This document shows, piece after piece, positions 33,155-41,652 of a stretch of DNA of 64,000 nt. The position numbers and the translations under genes are program-made. The stretch's first letter is position 1. Each line of letters opens with the position of its first letter. The notes under the pieces were generated by a model that saw only the letters and a list, made by a program, of their open reading frames with translations, made no database searches and was not told the origin of the DNA. The stretch comes from Polyangiaceae bacterium (GTDB lineage: Bacteria > Myxococcota_A > Polyangia > Polyangiales > Polyangiaceae), in contig JAWKRG010000004.1 in assembly GCA_041389725.1 (NCBI GenBank), positions 248,001 through 312,000 on the forward strand. The letters run 5' to 3'.

Positions 33155-34159
33155 ATGGACTCCAGCGGGCCCAAATGGCAGCGTCCGCGCATGAACCCGC
33201 CGCTCATTTGCCAGTACCGTCAGTCCTCCGGCCGCAGCAACATGGACTGCGTAGTGATTGGCCGGCGGTTTCTCGAAAGCGTGGGTCCCCGCGGCGAAGA
33301 CGGAACCGAGCGGGATCACTACATCATCATCAACGAGCCCGCGCAGGACGGTCTCGTGACCACGCACACTCTGTATCAGTTTCAGGACTTCTTGACGGGG
33401 CTCTGGCGCGCAGACGCAGGCCACGTCTTCGTCACGGGTGCTGTGCTGGGCGGGGTGTATCTGTTCCGGGAGATCATGGACACGCAGCGGGGCTCCGAGA
33501 AGATGCAGCTTCCCGACGTGACGCCCGAGGGCGTGTGGGGCCTGGACGACTCCCACGTCTACGTGTGGGGCACGCGCATGGATGCGGGGCGGAACAAGAC
33601 CTACCCGGTTTTCATGTTCGATGGCAGCACGTGGAGCGAACTCCCGACCTTGCCGCACCCGTGCAACAAGATCCACGGCACCGCCCCGGACTGCCTCTAC
33701 GCGGTCGGGTGGAACGGGATGATCGCGCGCTGGAACGGTAGCGCCTGGGATGCGCTCGCGACGCCCTTCGACGGCATCATCACGGACGTGCACGTCGAGT
33801 CCCCCACCGAGCAATACGCGGTCACGCTGACCGGCGCGCTGCTCGAGGGCTCCGGCACCGCCTGGGAACAAACCGGCCAAAACCCCCTCGGGGCCACGCC
33901 GTTCTCCTGCGTCGCCAAGTTCCGGGGCGAGGTCTACATCGGGGCCAACGAGGTGGGCCTGATGAAGCGCACCGTCGACGGAGGCGTCGCGGAGTTCAAG
34001 CCCAAGCTCGGCGCGGTCCACCTGGAAGCGCGGGAGACGCTGATCATCACGTGCGCAACCCGCATCTCGGGCTCCGGCGACGGCGAGCGGTTCGCTTCCT
34101 GCGCAGTCGACGCGTTCGCGAAGAACACCGCCAACAGCCCCCTCGCGGGACTTCGCTAG
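33155..34159 (+). CDS. Hypothetical protein with repeated Trp-rich propeller-like blades
   Basis: A 334-aa product with no signal peptide. Repeated short motifs such as GLWRADAGHVFVTG, GVWGLDDSHVYVWG, YAVGWNGMIARWNGSAWDAL and FDGSTWSEL suggest a beta-propeller of WD40/Kelch/BNR-like blades (inference from spacing). There is no catalytic motif. The ATG at 33155 is used; MNPPLICQY at 33191 is possible. It lies between two fragments of the Rpn-like family and so may be passenger cargo in a rearranged region. Confidence 0.65.
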   Translation: MDSSGPKWQRPRMNPPLICQYRQSSGRSNMDCVVIGRRFLESVGPRGEDGTERDHYIIINEPAQDGLVTTHTLYQFQDFLTGLWRADAGHVFVTGAVLGGVYLFREIMDTQRGSEKMQLPDVTPEGVWGLDDSHVYVWGTRMDAGRNKTYPVFMFDGSTWSELPTLPHPCNKIHGTAPDCLYAVGWNGMIARWNGSAWDALATPFDGIITDVHVESPTEQYAVTLTGALLEGSGTAWEQTGQNPLGATPFSCVAKFRGEVYIGANEVGLMKRTVDGGVAEFKPKLGAVHLEARETLIITCATRISGSGDGERFASCAVDAFAKNTANSPLAGLR

Positions 34160-34362
34160 ACCGTCTCCAACGGCTCGGGCAGAGACCCACCGCCATCCCG
34201 CCGCCCGCGCGCGGGTCGTGCGGTGCCGAAGGTAGTTGCTATGCCAAGTGTCTCGACCGCGCGAAGGTAGTTGCTATGCCAAGTGTCTCGACCGCGCGAA
34301 GGTACTTGCTATGCCAAGTACCGCTCCCGACACACCAACCCCCTGCATCGCGCCCCGCGCCC
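34160..34362. repeat. 35-bp palindrome-bearing tandem repeat, three units
   Basis: GGTAGTTGCTATGCCAAGTG (34231-34250), its copy at 34266-34285, and GGTACTTGCTATGCCAAGTA-CC (34301-34322) repeat at 35-bp intervals, separated by TCTCGACCGCGCGAA. The last copy has perfect 8-bp arms GGTACTTG/CAAGTACC. The array is immediately 3' of the gene fragment ending at 34363, as at 36533-36589. Confidence 0.9.
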
Positions 34363-34735
34363 TCAGTCGAACAGCTTCGTCGCGCGCTCCACGGTAGCCG
34401 CGCGGCTGACCCACAGCTCCAGGGTCGGCAGATCCGCACATTTGCGAATGCGCCGCTCCACCGCGCGCGACACGCGCAAGTCGCGTGCCTCTAGGACGCG
34501 AAGTATCGCGTTCGCCGTTGCGAGAACCGTCGCTTCCTCGCGTCCCGCCTTGCTCGCGTTCTCCTTCAGCCTTCGCAGGAACTCGCTACTGGGTTCGTAT
34601 TGGACCATGATGATCTTCTCCACCTCGCGACGCGCGCGCCTCGACAGGGCATTGAAAATGAGGTCGACACACAGTGTAGCGTCGTCCTCGGGGAGTGTCA
34701 CGGCGCCCGCCACCGCCGCAGCACTCATCTGCACC
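34363..34735 (-). pseudogene. Rpn-like family C-terminal fragment
   Basis: From AAAVAGAVTLPEDDATLCV... to ...ATVERATKLFD (stop 34363-34365) the sequence nearly matches the C-terminal part of the copy at 36630-37577, but the nuclease-like N-terminal half is absent. The ORF continues upstream only through the dispersed repeat at 34751-34772, which would give an unrelated leader. The EEGR repeat is shortened here to REEATVLATANAI. Confidence 0.75.
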
Positions 34736-34908
34736 GCACGGAAGTCGCGCCTTCGCTGGTGAAGTCTGTCTTGCACGCGACTCAACTCGCGTTGGAACGC
34801 GCGTCGTGCGGACGTCCAGGCGAGTCCCATCTCGACCGCGCGAAGGTACTTGCTACGCCGCCAAGCCAAGTACTTGGCAGTATGAGCAGCGCGCGTTTCG
34901 CCACGTCA
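34736..34908. repeat. Dispersed repeat and 14-bp perfect palindrome behind the XRE-ImmA gene
   Basis: CTTCGCTGGTGAAGTCTGTC at 34751-34770 is a copy of the dispersed CTTC/GAAG repeat. A palindromic element copy follows at 34844-34878, containing GCCAAGTACTTGGC (34865-34878), a perfect palindrome 31 bases 3' of the ImmA stop codon. It could act as a terminator or REP element for the minus-strand gene. Confidence 0.75.
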
Positions 34909-36087
34909 TTACCCCACCCATGAGTTTGCAAGTTCCCGCATGTCTGCCAGGTCGAGACGCAAGATCTCTGCTCCTCGACTCAGGCTGATCTTCTCTCGCT
35001 CGATGGCCAGGCGGACCAACCGGTTCAGACGGTCCTCGCGGAAGTCGTCGTCGACCAAGCTCGCAGGCTCGTCTGCGACGCGGTCCGCGGGTTGCCCACC
35101 GAACTCGTGGGGCTTGAGCGCGTGGGGCTCGCTGGTTCGAGTCAGGCGCTGTCCGTGCTGACGTGCGTACGCGGAATGAAACTGTGCCCACACGCGCGCC
35201 CGCTCCGCTGGCGGCAGCCCGACAGCGAAACGGTACAGCACTGATTGCCAACTCACCTTGAAGATGCGCTTGACCTTGAACACTCTATCCACGAGCCCGA
35301 GGCCACGCGCCTCTTCCCATTCTTTCTGGAAGAGCCCGTCGGGCATGAGAAAGTGACCGGCGAACGCGTCGGCCTCTTTCTCCTCGGCTTCCTGTTCTTC
35401 TGTCTGCTCCACGTCATAGGCGCCGGGATGCAGCAGCAGATGCCCGAGTTCGTGAGCGGCGGTGAAGATCCACCGCTCCACGGATATTCGGTCCCACACA
35501 TTCACGAAGACCGCCGGGCCACCATCCTCGTGTCCAACTGACAATCCGAAGAAGCCCTCCGACGCGACCGGTGCTGTCAGCACCTTCACGCCGTTGTCTT
35601 CGAGCAGACCGCACATGTCGCGCACGATATCCTCGTGCGCGCCGCTGGTGAGCTCGAGAGCTTCGCGGGCTTGGACCGCCGCCTCCTTCGCAAACCCCAC
35701 GCCGCGCCGCTTCAAACGCGCGAGCCGGGCGGCTAGGTCCGTGAGCCTCCACTGCGCCTTGCTGCCAACCAGCGCCTCGACTTCTTCGTAGTCGTCGAGC
35801 CACCGAGCCACGTCCGCCAGGATGTTCTCCCGCGTCATCATCCGCTTGTTCGCTCGAAAGCGAACATGGCGTAGCTCTCGAACCGGCGCGAGCAGCTCTG
35901 GAACCGAAACCCCAAGTGCCGTGGAGATTCGCTGAAGCGAATCCAGCCGCGGGGTCACCTTGCCGGTTTCTATCTCCCGATACCCGACGCGCGACAGACC
36001 CGCAGCCTCAGCCACAGCACGCTGGCTCAGCCCCTTGGCGGTGCGGAGTCGGCGCAGATTTGCCGGCAGTGCGACGGGATCAACCAC
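34909..36087 (-). CDS. XRE repressor fused to ImmA/IrrE metallopeptidase
   Basis: A 392-aa product. An N-terminal XRE helix-turn-helix (LRRLRTAKGLSQRAVAEAAG) is followed, after a linker, by an ImmA/IrrE-type zinc peptidase with H212-E-x-x-H216 (AAHELGHLLLH) and a downstream EKEADAFAGHFLMP carrying the third ligand. Such fusions act as self-controlled antirepressor or toxin-antitoxin-like regulators of mobile elements. The GTG start at 36087 sits directly after a promoter-like sequence (see next entry). No toxin partner is adjacent. It is the left-most gene of the defence-rich part of the window. Confidence 0.9.
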   Translation of the reverse strand: MVDPVALPANLRRLRTAKGLSQRAVAEAAGLSRVGYREIETGKVTPRLDSLQRISTALGVSVPELLAPVRELRHVRFRANKRMMTRENILADVARWLDDYEEVEALVGSKAQWRLTDLAARLARLKRRGVGFAKEAAVQAREALELTSGAHEDIVRDMCGLLEDNGVKVLTAPVASEGFFGLSVGHEDGGPAVFVNVWDRISVERWIFTAAHELGHLLLHPGAYDVEQTEEQEAEEKEADAFAGHFLMPDGLFQKEWEEARGLGLVDRVFKVKRIFKVSWQSVLYRFAVGLPPAERARVWAQFHSAYARQHGQRLTRTSEPHALKPHEFGGQPADRVADEPASLVDDDFREDRLNRLVRLAIEREKISLSRGAEILRLDLADMRELANSWVG

Positions 36088-36092
36088 CTTGA

Positions 36093-36122
36093 AAAGTTAT
36101 CATCTAGGCAAGAGTTGTCAAA
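36093..36122 (-). promoter_or_regulatory. Promoter with direct-repeat operator for the XRE-ImmA gene
   Basis: On the minus strand TTGACA (36116-36121) is followed, 16 bases later, by TAACTT and then the GTG start only six bases on, so the transcript may be leaderless. TGACAACTCTT and TGATAACTTTT form an 18-bp-spaced direct repeat (9 of 11 identical) overlapping these elements, a likely XRE autoregulatory site. It is clearly AT-richer than its surroundings. Confidence 0.5.
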
Positions 36123-36129
36123 AAGAACA

Positions 36130-36270
36130 TTACGGCGCCGCCGCGCCCACCGCTCGCGCCGCGCGGACGCGGCCATGGATGACCGCGCTGAGCACACCGA
36201 GCTCGGGATTCGCGATCGCGTCGCGCCCGTCCGTGACGAGCTCGGCGGTGACTCCAACAAGTTTGCGTAG
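36130..36270 (-). pseudogene. Rpn-like family internal fragment
   Basis: The minus strand reads VTAELVTDGRDAIANPELGVLSAVIHGRVRAARAVGAAA, then a TAA at 36130-36132. This corresponds to the middle of the family copy at 36630-37577, whose equivalent is VTEERDAIANPELDVLSAVIHGRGR followed by a stop. The fragment has no N-terminal half or C-terminal tail. Confidence 0.75.
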
Positions 36271-36290
36271 GCTCATCTGCACCGCGCGGA

Positions 36291-36530
36291 AGTCGCCTTC
36301 GCTGGAGAAGTCTGTCTTGGACAGACTCGACTCAGCTGGTGTTGGGACGCGTGTTCGCGAGTGCCGCCCGGCAACTCGCCTTCGCTGGTGAAGGCTGTCT
36401 AGGCCGAACTCGACACAGCTCGTCTTGGCGCGCGTACTCGTGCGTCCTGCCGGCAACTCGCCTTCGCTGGAGAAGTCTGTCTTGGACAAGCGCGACGCAG
36501 CTCGTCTTGGGGCGCGTACTCGATCGCGCG
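36291..36530. repeat. Dispersed CTTC/GAAG repeat cluster, 82-bp tandem
   Basis: Three copies of CTTCGCTGGNGAAGNCTGTCT start at 36297, 36380 and 36462, the last two in an 82-bp tandem unit that also includes CCGGCAACTCGC and GCGCGTACTCG. The loop base varies while the CTTC and GAAG arms are kept. Other copies lie at 12453, 34751 and 37718. Noncoding. Confidence 0.85.
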
Positions 36531-36532
36531 AA

Positions 36533-36589
36533 GGTACTTGCTATGCCAAGTGTCTCGACCGCGCGAAGGTACTTGCTATGCCAAGTACC
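36533..36589. repeat. Palindromic element, two units of the 35-bp repeat
   Basis: Copies at 36533-36552 (GGTACTTGCTATGCCAAGTG) and 36568-36589 (GGTACTTGCTATGCCAAGTA-CC) are spaced 35 bp, exactly as at 34266-34322, and are followed by the same CACACCAACCCCCTGCATCG flank before the gene end at 36630. Confidence 0.9.
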
Positions 36590-36629
36590 GCTCCTGACAC
36601 ACCAACCCCCTGCATCGCGCCCCGCGCCT

Positions 36630-37577
36630 TCAGTCGAACAGCTTCGTCGCGCGCTCCACGGTCGCCGCGCGGCTGACCCACAGCTCCAAGGTCGGCAGAT
36701 CCGCACATTTGCGAATGCGCCGCTCCACCGCGCGCGACACGCGCAGATCGCGCGCCTCTAGGACGCGAAGTATCGCGTTCACCGTCGCTTCCTCGCGTCC
36801 TTCTTCGCGTCCTTCTTCGCGTCCTTCTTCGCGCCCTTCCTCGCGTCCTTCTTCGCGTCCTTTTTTGCGCCCTTCCTCGCGTCCCGCTTTGCTCGCGTTC
36901 TCCTTCAACCTTCGCAGGAACTCGCTACTGGGTTCGTATTGGACCATGATGATCTTCTCCACCTCGCGACGCGCACGCCTCGACAGGGCATTGAAAATGA
37001 GGTCGACACACAGTGTAGCGTCGTCCTCGGGGAGTGTCACGGCGCCCGCCACCGCCGCCGCGCCCACCGCTCGAGCCTAGCGGCCGCGGCCATGGATGAC
37101 CGCACTGAGCACATCGAGCTCGGGATTGGCGATCGCGTCGCGCTCCTCAGTGACGAGCGGAACGTTCGCCGGCCCTAGCACCAAGGGGCGCAGCACGAAA
37201 CCGGGGTGCCCGGTGTCGATCGGTCGTGCCGCCCAGCGAGCCACGGCGCCCGTGGTCGCCAGCACCAAGAGCACCACGGGATGCCCGGTGGTCGACCAAC
37301 GCGCCGCCACGTAGCGCGGCCAGCTGCGGACCTTCTTGCCGTCCTTGCGTCGCTGGATCTCCACGATGACGGAGCGCCGATAGTCCGCGGCCTCCACCAC
37401 CAGCACCAGATCGGCCCGATACTCGGGCGGCTTCACATCCGAGAACGCCGAGTCGTCCTTGCGCACCGAAGCACCCGGCGGAATCGCGTGGCCGTACACG
37501 CGCTGCAGCAGCTCGGGCGCGAGGAACAACCGCTCTTCGAAGAGCTGGACGAGTCCCTCGTGCTCACTCGTGGGCAT
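36630..37577 (-). pseudogene. Rpn-like PD-(D/E)XK nuclease-family gene interrupted by an in-frame TAG
   Basis: From ATG 37577 (MPTSEHEGLVQLFEERLFLA) the frame runs to a TAG at 37077-37079 and then continues in the same frame to the TGA at 36630-36632, about 315 codons in all. The N-terminal half has YRADLVLVVE and VIVEIQRRKDGKK, matching the D...E-x-Q/K core of PD-(D/E)XK enzymes. The second half has a helical domain, a (REEG)n spacer and the LELWVSRAATVERATKLFD end. The fragment at 36130 has an Ala codon where this copy has TAG, so a nonsense change split an intact gene. Relatives are multi-copy in high-GC bacteria. Confidence 0.8.
36790..36890 (-). repeat. 12-bp repeat encoding REEG
   Basis: Seven or more consecutive GCGTCCTTCTTC-like units on the plus strand encode (G)REEG repeats. 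Copy number differs among the family members at 32.8, 34.4 and 36.8 kb, so this is a length-variable spacer. Confidence 0.85.
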
Positions 37578-38004
37578 GCCCCGCCTACAGCACGCCCCAT
37601 GCCAGCGCGAAACGCCGAGAAACCCGAGCTTCGAGCTGGCCGCCGCCACTTTCGCCACTGGCCGTCGCCACCCTGCGACCATTCCTGATGCGGCAATGCG
37701 GTGACTCCAACAAGCCGCCGTCGCTGGTGAAGTCTGTCTTGGACAACGCGCGACGCAGCTCGCGTTGGACAACACGCGACGCAGCTCGCGTCGGAACGCG
37801 CGCCACGCAGCTCGCGTTGGAACGCGCGCGCAAGTCCGCCTACCGATTTGTCAGGTTTGCTGCCCCCAGCGTTTCGCGTCGCACCCCGTCCGGCGTCCCC
37901 GGCTCCGCCTGCGGCGACCTTCAGGAATCCCTAGCCGGGAACGCCGGCGCCCCCAAGCGCGGGCTCCCGCCCGCGCGGGGGCGCGAGCGCAGCGACAGCG
38001 CGGA
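37578..38004. other. Gene-free region with dispersed repeat, 26-bp triple repeat and terminator
   Basis: Contains GTGACTCCAACAAG (shared with 36249), the dispersed repeat at 37718-37745, three copies of ACGCAGCTCGCG at 26-bp spacing (37753, 37779, 37805), and the long hairpin at 37947-37984. No coding frame has supporting signals. Confidence 0.6.
37947..37984 (-). terminator. Strong stem-loop behind the HIT-helicase gene
   Basis: GCGCCCCC (37947-37954) pairs with GGGGGCGC (37977-37984), and inside it GCGCGGG pairs with CCCGCGC, leaving an AA bulge and a 6-base loop. It starts 21 bases after the minus-strand stop at 38005. There is no U-tract, as is common for high-GC genomes. Confidence 0.6.
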
Positions 38005-41000
38005 CTATGCGCTGTCTGCCGAAATCCCTAGCTCCTCCCAAAGCGCTTCCGGCACGGCGTGCTTCAGCGCGAAGCGCACGGAGATCGGGTTGTCGTGCTC
38101 CCAGTCCACAAAGTCCGCCGGGCCGAGATACAAGAACGGCGACGCTTTGCCTTCAGGGGTCTTGCCTTTCGCTCGCACGAATAGGTGCACGGTCACACCG
38201 AGCTGTCGGTGATTGCGCAAGTCCTGACTCATGTTGCTGCCGCGCTGCATCTGACGCTGGCTGATCCACTGGATGGTTCTTGCGTCCAAGAAGCGATCCT
38301 CGTAGGCGTGCTCGTCGCGCATGCCCTTCTTCTCAAGCGTGACCAGCAGAAAGAAAGCGTTCTTGTCGCGCTCGCGGACGTAGCCCTGTCGCCACGGCGT
38401 GGGCTCGAATAAGCAACCGTACAGGCCCGGGATCTGCTCGCGCAGATAGCGCCGGTGCAGCACGGCACCGGGCGCCTCCACCTCCCCTTGCGGCTTCAGC
38501 TCCACACCGTCCTCTCGTCCGACGCACACCACGTGCTGTCGCGTCCCCGGCTTGCCGGCTACTTCGCCAAACCACCCTCGCATCACCTCCGCCAGCACGT
38601 TTGCCTCCGTGCCGGGCCGACGCAGAACGTTCAGTGCGATCTTCGCGAAGTTGCCTTCGTACTCCTCGCCGTCGGCTAGCACCATCGTCCAGCCCTCCGG
38701 CAGCTTGGGACACACTCGGCGATCAAACCTCAGAATAGGCTTGCCTGACGCATGGCTCACCTTGAACACGCCCAACTCGCCCTCAGCGGTCGCGCTGCGC
38801 GATAGATAGTCCGCGAGGCGCCAGTCCGCGAGCTCCCGCGCAAGATCCACAAGCGCTGGTGCAAGCGAGGGCTCGACCTGAACCAAGGATCGAAATACGC
38901 CAGAGGCATACTCGAATTGCGGTTTCCCACTGGTGCCCTTCCCGCCGGTCCACGCCGGGATCGGGTTCTTCTCCAGGTTCGCCCTAAGCTCCGCCCGATC
39001 CTCCAAGGCCGCGCCTACGTCTGCTCGCGTTCGTGCAGAACGCGCGGCGACGCGTGCGAACTCCTCCGTGAGGGCGTCGATCCCGATCTCGCCGGGAAAC
39101 GCGCCTGCGTTGAGCATACCCAGCAACGTCAGCATCTTGTAGCTCTTGGACATGGGCGTGGTTTCGAGCGCGTCCAGGAACTCGCCACACTGGCGCAACA
39201 CGGCGAGTTCGCCTGCCGTCAGCCCCCGGATCGCAGGTTCACCGCGGGTATTGCCCGTCGCCGCCACGAAGCGCAGCCACGAGCCATGCGACTTGCGCGC
39301 CAAGCGTGGGTTGAAACCCTCGTGCATCGCCTCTAGCGCTGTGGGCCGCTGGCCGTGGAGTTCGCAGAATCCCTCGTACCACTGGCGTAGCGCCGCCTCG
39401 CCGCTGCTCGGTGCGCACAGCGTCCTTAGCACTTCGATGACGCTCAGGTCGTACGTGATCTCGCAACCCGGCGGGAACGCCAACTCGCCGGACTCGTAGC
39501 GGCGCAGCATCTCCGACACGGTCAAGCCAGCGGCGTTGTAGCCAGCGATCAGATCCAAGATCGCATTGGCCTTGAGCAAGAAGGTCTTGTGGTTGCCAAT
39601 GTAGTCGACCACGTTCAGGGTCTTGCCCTCGGCCTTGCGCAGCCCGCGCCCCAGCTGCTGCAGCCACAGGATGCGCGACTCTGTCGGCCGCAGCATCAGC
39701 ACGGTGTCCACCAGCGGTACGTCCACGCCCTCGTTGAACACGTCCACCGCGAACACGATGTCCAGCTCGCCATCGGCGAGCTGCTCCAAGGACAGTGCCC
39801 GTGGGTCGCTGCTCGCTTCGGAGTGCACGGCCGCCGCACGCAGCCCCGCGCGCCGGAAGAAGTCACGCATGTAGTCCGCGTGACGCACGGATACGCAGAA
39901 TCCCAGCGCGCGCCTTCCGCCGTGTTCACGCAGCTGCTCCAAGGTGTTCTGCGCCCGGGTCTCCGTCGCGATCGCCAAGGTCAACGCGGCCTCGTCGAAG
40001 CGTCGACTTCGCCACGGGATCTGCGCGTAGTCCACGTCGTCCGGCACGCCAAAGTAGCGAAAGGGCGACAGCAGCTGCTCGTCGATCCCGCGTGCAATGT
40101 CGCAGCGGTACACTAAGTTCTCGGCACACAGCGCGAGCAGATCGCCGCCGTCGGTGCGCTCGGGCGTGGCGGTCAGACCGAGAAGAAACTTGGGCGAGAA
40201 CCAGTCGATCACGCTGCGATAGGTGCGCGCGGCGGCGTGATGGAACTCGTCAATCACGATGTAGTCAAAGGCATCCCGTGCGAACTGCTTCAGGTGCTGC
40301 GCACGACCTAACGTCTGGATCGACGCGAACAGAACGTCGGCTTCGGGCGCCTTCTCTTTGCCCGTGAACAGCCCTAAGTGCGCTTGGGGTCGCACCCGGC
40401 GAAACGTCGCTCGGGCTTGAGCCAAGATCTCTTCGCGATGCGCTACGAACAGCACGCGCTCGAACTCGCCGCTGTCGAAGGCGCTGAGCCACGTCTTGCC
40501 CAAGCCCGTCGCCAGCACCACCAGCCCTGCCCCGTTGCCCTCCGCGCGTGTCGCCCGCAGCGCCGCCAGCGCCTCTCGTTGGATCGCGTGCGGCGTCGCG
40601 ACCTCGAGCGCCGCCTCCGCCTCGCCCGGCACCAGCTCCGACGCAGCGTCAGCGATCTCCGCGGGTTTCACCCGCAGCTGGGGGCGACGGCGCTTTTCAT
40701 ACGCGTCGACCCAGCCCGCACTCAGCGGACGCACGTGGGACGACGCGAGCAACGCCTCGAACGCCGCCGACACTTCGGCGATCCCGGCGCGCTCCACCAC
40801 ACGGTAGTTCCACTCCACGTTGTCCCCGAGCGCCGTCGCGCTCACGTTCGAGCTGCCCACGAAGGCCTCATCGCCGTCCATCCCCGAGCGCAGCAAGTAC
40901 GCCTTGGGGTGGAAGCTCTTGCCCGCGTCACCAGTCTCGAACACGAATAGCTCCAAGGCGCCCGCACCCTCGGGACGCTCCGCCGCGTCCAGCAACATGC

Positions 41001-41652
41001 GCAGCGCGTGGGGATCGGTGCCATCCAAGTAGTCCCCGGTCACTAGCCGTACGCGCCCGCCCCGCGCGAGCACATCCTCCAAGTGCGGCAACAACCGCTC
41101 CACTCCGCTGCGCAACACAAACGCGACCGCGATGTCCACGGCAACCGCGCGGGAAATCCCCGCTACCAAGTGCGGCAATAGCGGATCCCCGCTCCCGCGG
41201 ATCAACCGCGGCCGCGCGCTCGTGCTCGAGTCGACCCGCGCGTAGCTCGACGACAACGCCGAGTCGCGCACCGCCAAGTCGGCGTTCCCGTACTTCTGCT
41301 TCCCCGGAATCACGCCGCGCACGCCGCCCCGCGGATCCTCCACGTCGCCCTCCCGCCGCGGGATCACGTGAATGTGCAAATGCATCACCGTTTGCCCCGC
41401 CGCACGCCCCGCGTTGAACCCCACGTTGTACGCATGCGGGTGGAATTCGGCGTCGAGCGCGGCCTTGACGGCATCTACGGCCCGCCACAGCTCCGCCTTC
41501 TCGAACGCATTCGCGTCGAAATACGTCTCCACATGCCGCCGCGGGATGACCAGGGTGTGCCCCTCCGTCACGGGAAAGCGATCCCGAAACGCGACGACCA
41601 GCTCTGACTCGTAAGTCAGCGAGGCGTCGAGGGTGCAGAAGGGGCAAGCCAC
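38005..41652 (-). CDS. HIT-PLD-DEAD/DEAH helicase-DUF3427 fusion protein
   Basis: About 1215 aa from GTG 41652; the frame is open to 41907, but the upstream part is not family-like. Domains in order: HIT-type nucleotide-binding domain (CPFC 3-6, HLHIH 91-95); PLD-like nuclease domain (FHPK with His248 and Lys250, GSSN 266-269); superfamily 2 helicase (ATGLGKT 381-387, DEFHH 468-472, then the second RecA domain with QQLGRGLRKAEGK); and a C-terminal DUF3427-type domain (about 900-1215). The PLD-helicase-DUF3427 arrangement is a known putative defence or repair architecture; the N-terminal HIT domain adds a nucleotide-handling module. It is followed by a strong hairpin, and an IS21 element lies about 260 bp upstream of its start. 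Confidence 0.88.
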   Translation of the reverse strand: MACPFCTLDASLTYESELVVAFRDRFPVTEGHTLVIPRRHVETYFDANAFEKAELWRAVDAVKAALDAEFHPHAYNVGFNAGRAAGQTVMHLHIHVIPRREGDVEDPRGGVRGVIPGKQKYGNADLAVRDSALSSSYARVDSSTSARPRLIRGSGDPLLPHLVAGISRAVAVDIAVAFVLRSGVERLLPHLEDVLARGGRVRLVTGDYLDGTDPHALRMLLDAAERPEGAGALELFVFETGDAGKSFHPKAYLLRSGMDGDEAFVGSSNVSATALGDNVEWNYRVVERAGIAEVSAAFEALLASSHVRPLSAGWVDAYEKRRRPQLRVKPAEIADAASELVPGEAEAALEVATPHAIQREALAALRATRAEGNGAGLVVLATGLGKTWLSAFDSGEFERVLFVAHREEILAQARATFRRVRPQAHLGLFTGKEKAPEADVLFASIQTLGRAQHLKQFARDAFDYIVIDEFHHAAARTYRSVIDWFSPKFLLGLTATPERTDGGDLLALCAENLVYRCDIARGIDEQLLSPFRYFGVPDDVDYAQIPWRSRRFDEAALTLAIATETRAQNTLEQLREHGGRRALGFCVSVRHADYMRDFFRRAGLRAAAVHSEASSDPRALSLEQLADGELDIVFAVDVFNEGVDVPLVDTVLMLRPTESRILWLQQLGRGLRKAEGKTLNVVDYIGNHKTFLLKANAILDLIAGYNAAGLTVSEMLRRYESGELAFPPGCEITYDLSVIEVLRTLCAPSSGEAALRQWYEGFCELHGQRPTALEAMHEGFNPRLARKSHGSWLRFVAATGNTRGEPAIRGLTAGELAVLRQCGEFLDALETTPMSKSYKMLTLLGMLNAGAFPGEIGIDALTEEFARVAARSARTRADVGAALEDRAELRANLEKNPIPAWTGGKGTSGKPQFEYASGVFRSLVQVEPSLAPALVDLARELADWRLADYLSRSATAEGELGVFKVSHASGKPILRFDRRVCPKLPEGWTMVLADGEEYEGNFAKIALNVLRRPGTEANVLAEVMRGWFGEVAGKPGTRQHVVCVGREDGVELKPQGEVEAPGAVLHRRYLREQIPGLYGCLFEPTPWRQGYVRERDKNAFFLLVTLEKKGMRDEHAYEDRFLDARTIQWISQRQMQRGSNMSQDLRNHRQLGVTVHLFVRAKGKTPEGKASPFLYLGPADFVDWEHDNPISVRFALKHAVPEALWEELGISADSA

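Noticed and set aside
34231..36589. Possible CRISPR array from the 35-bp units
   Set aside because: The units are adjacent with no unique spacers between them and no cas genes are nearby; they are palindromic tandem repeats.
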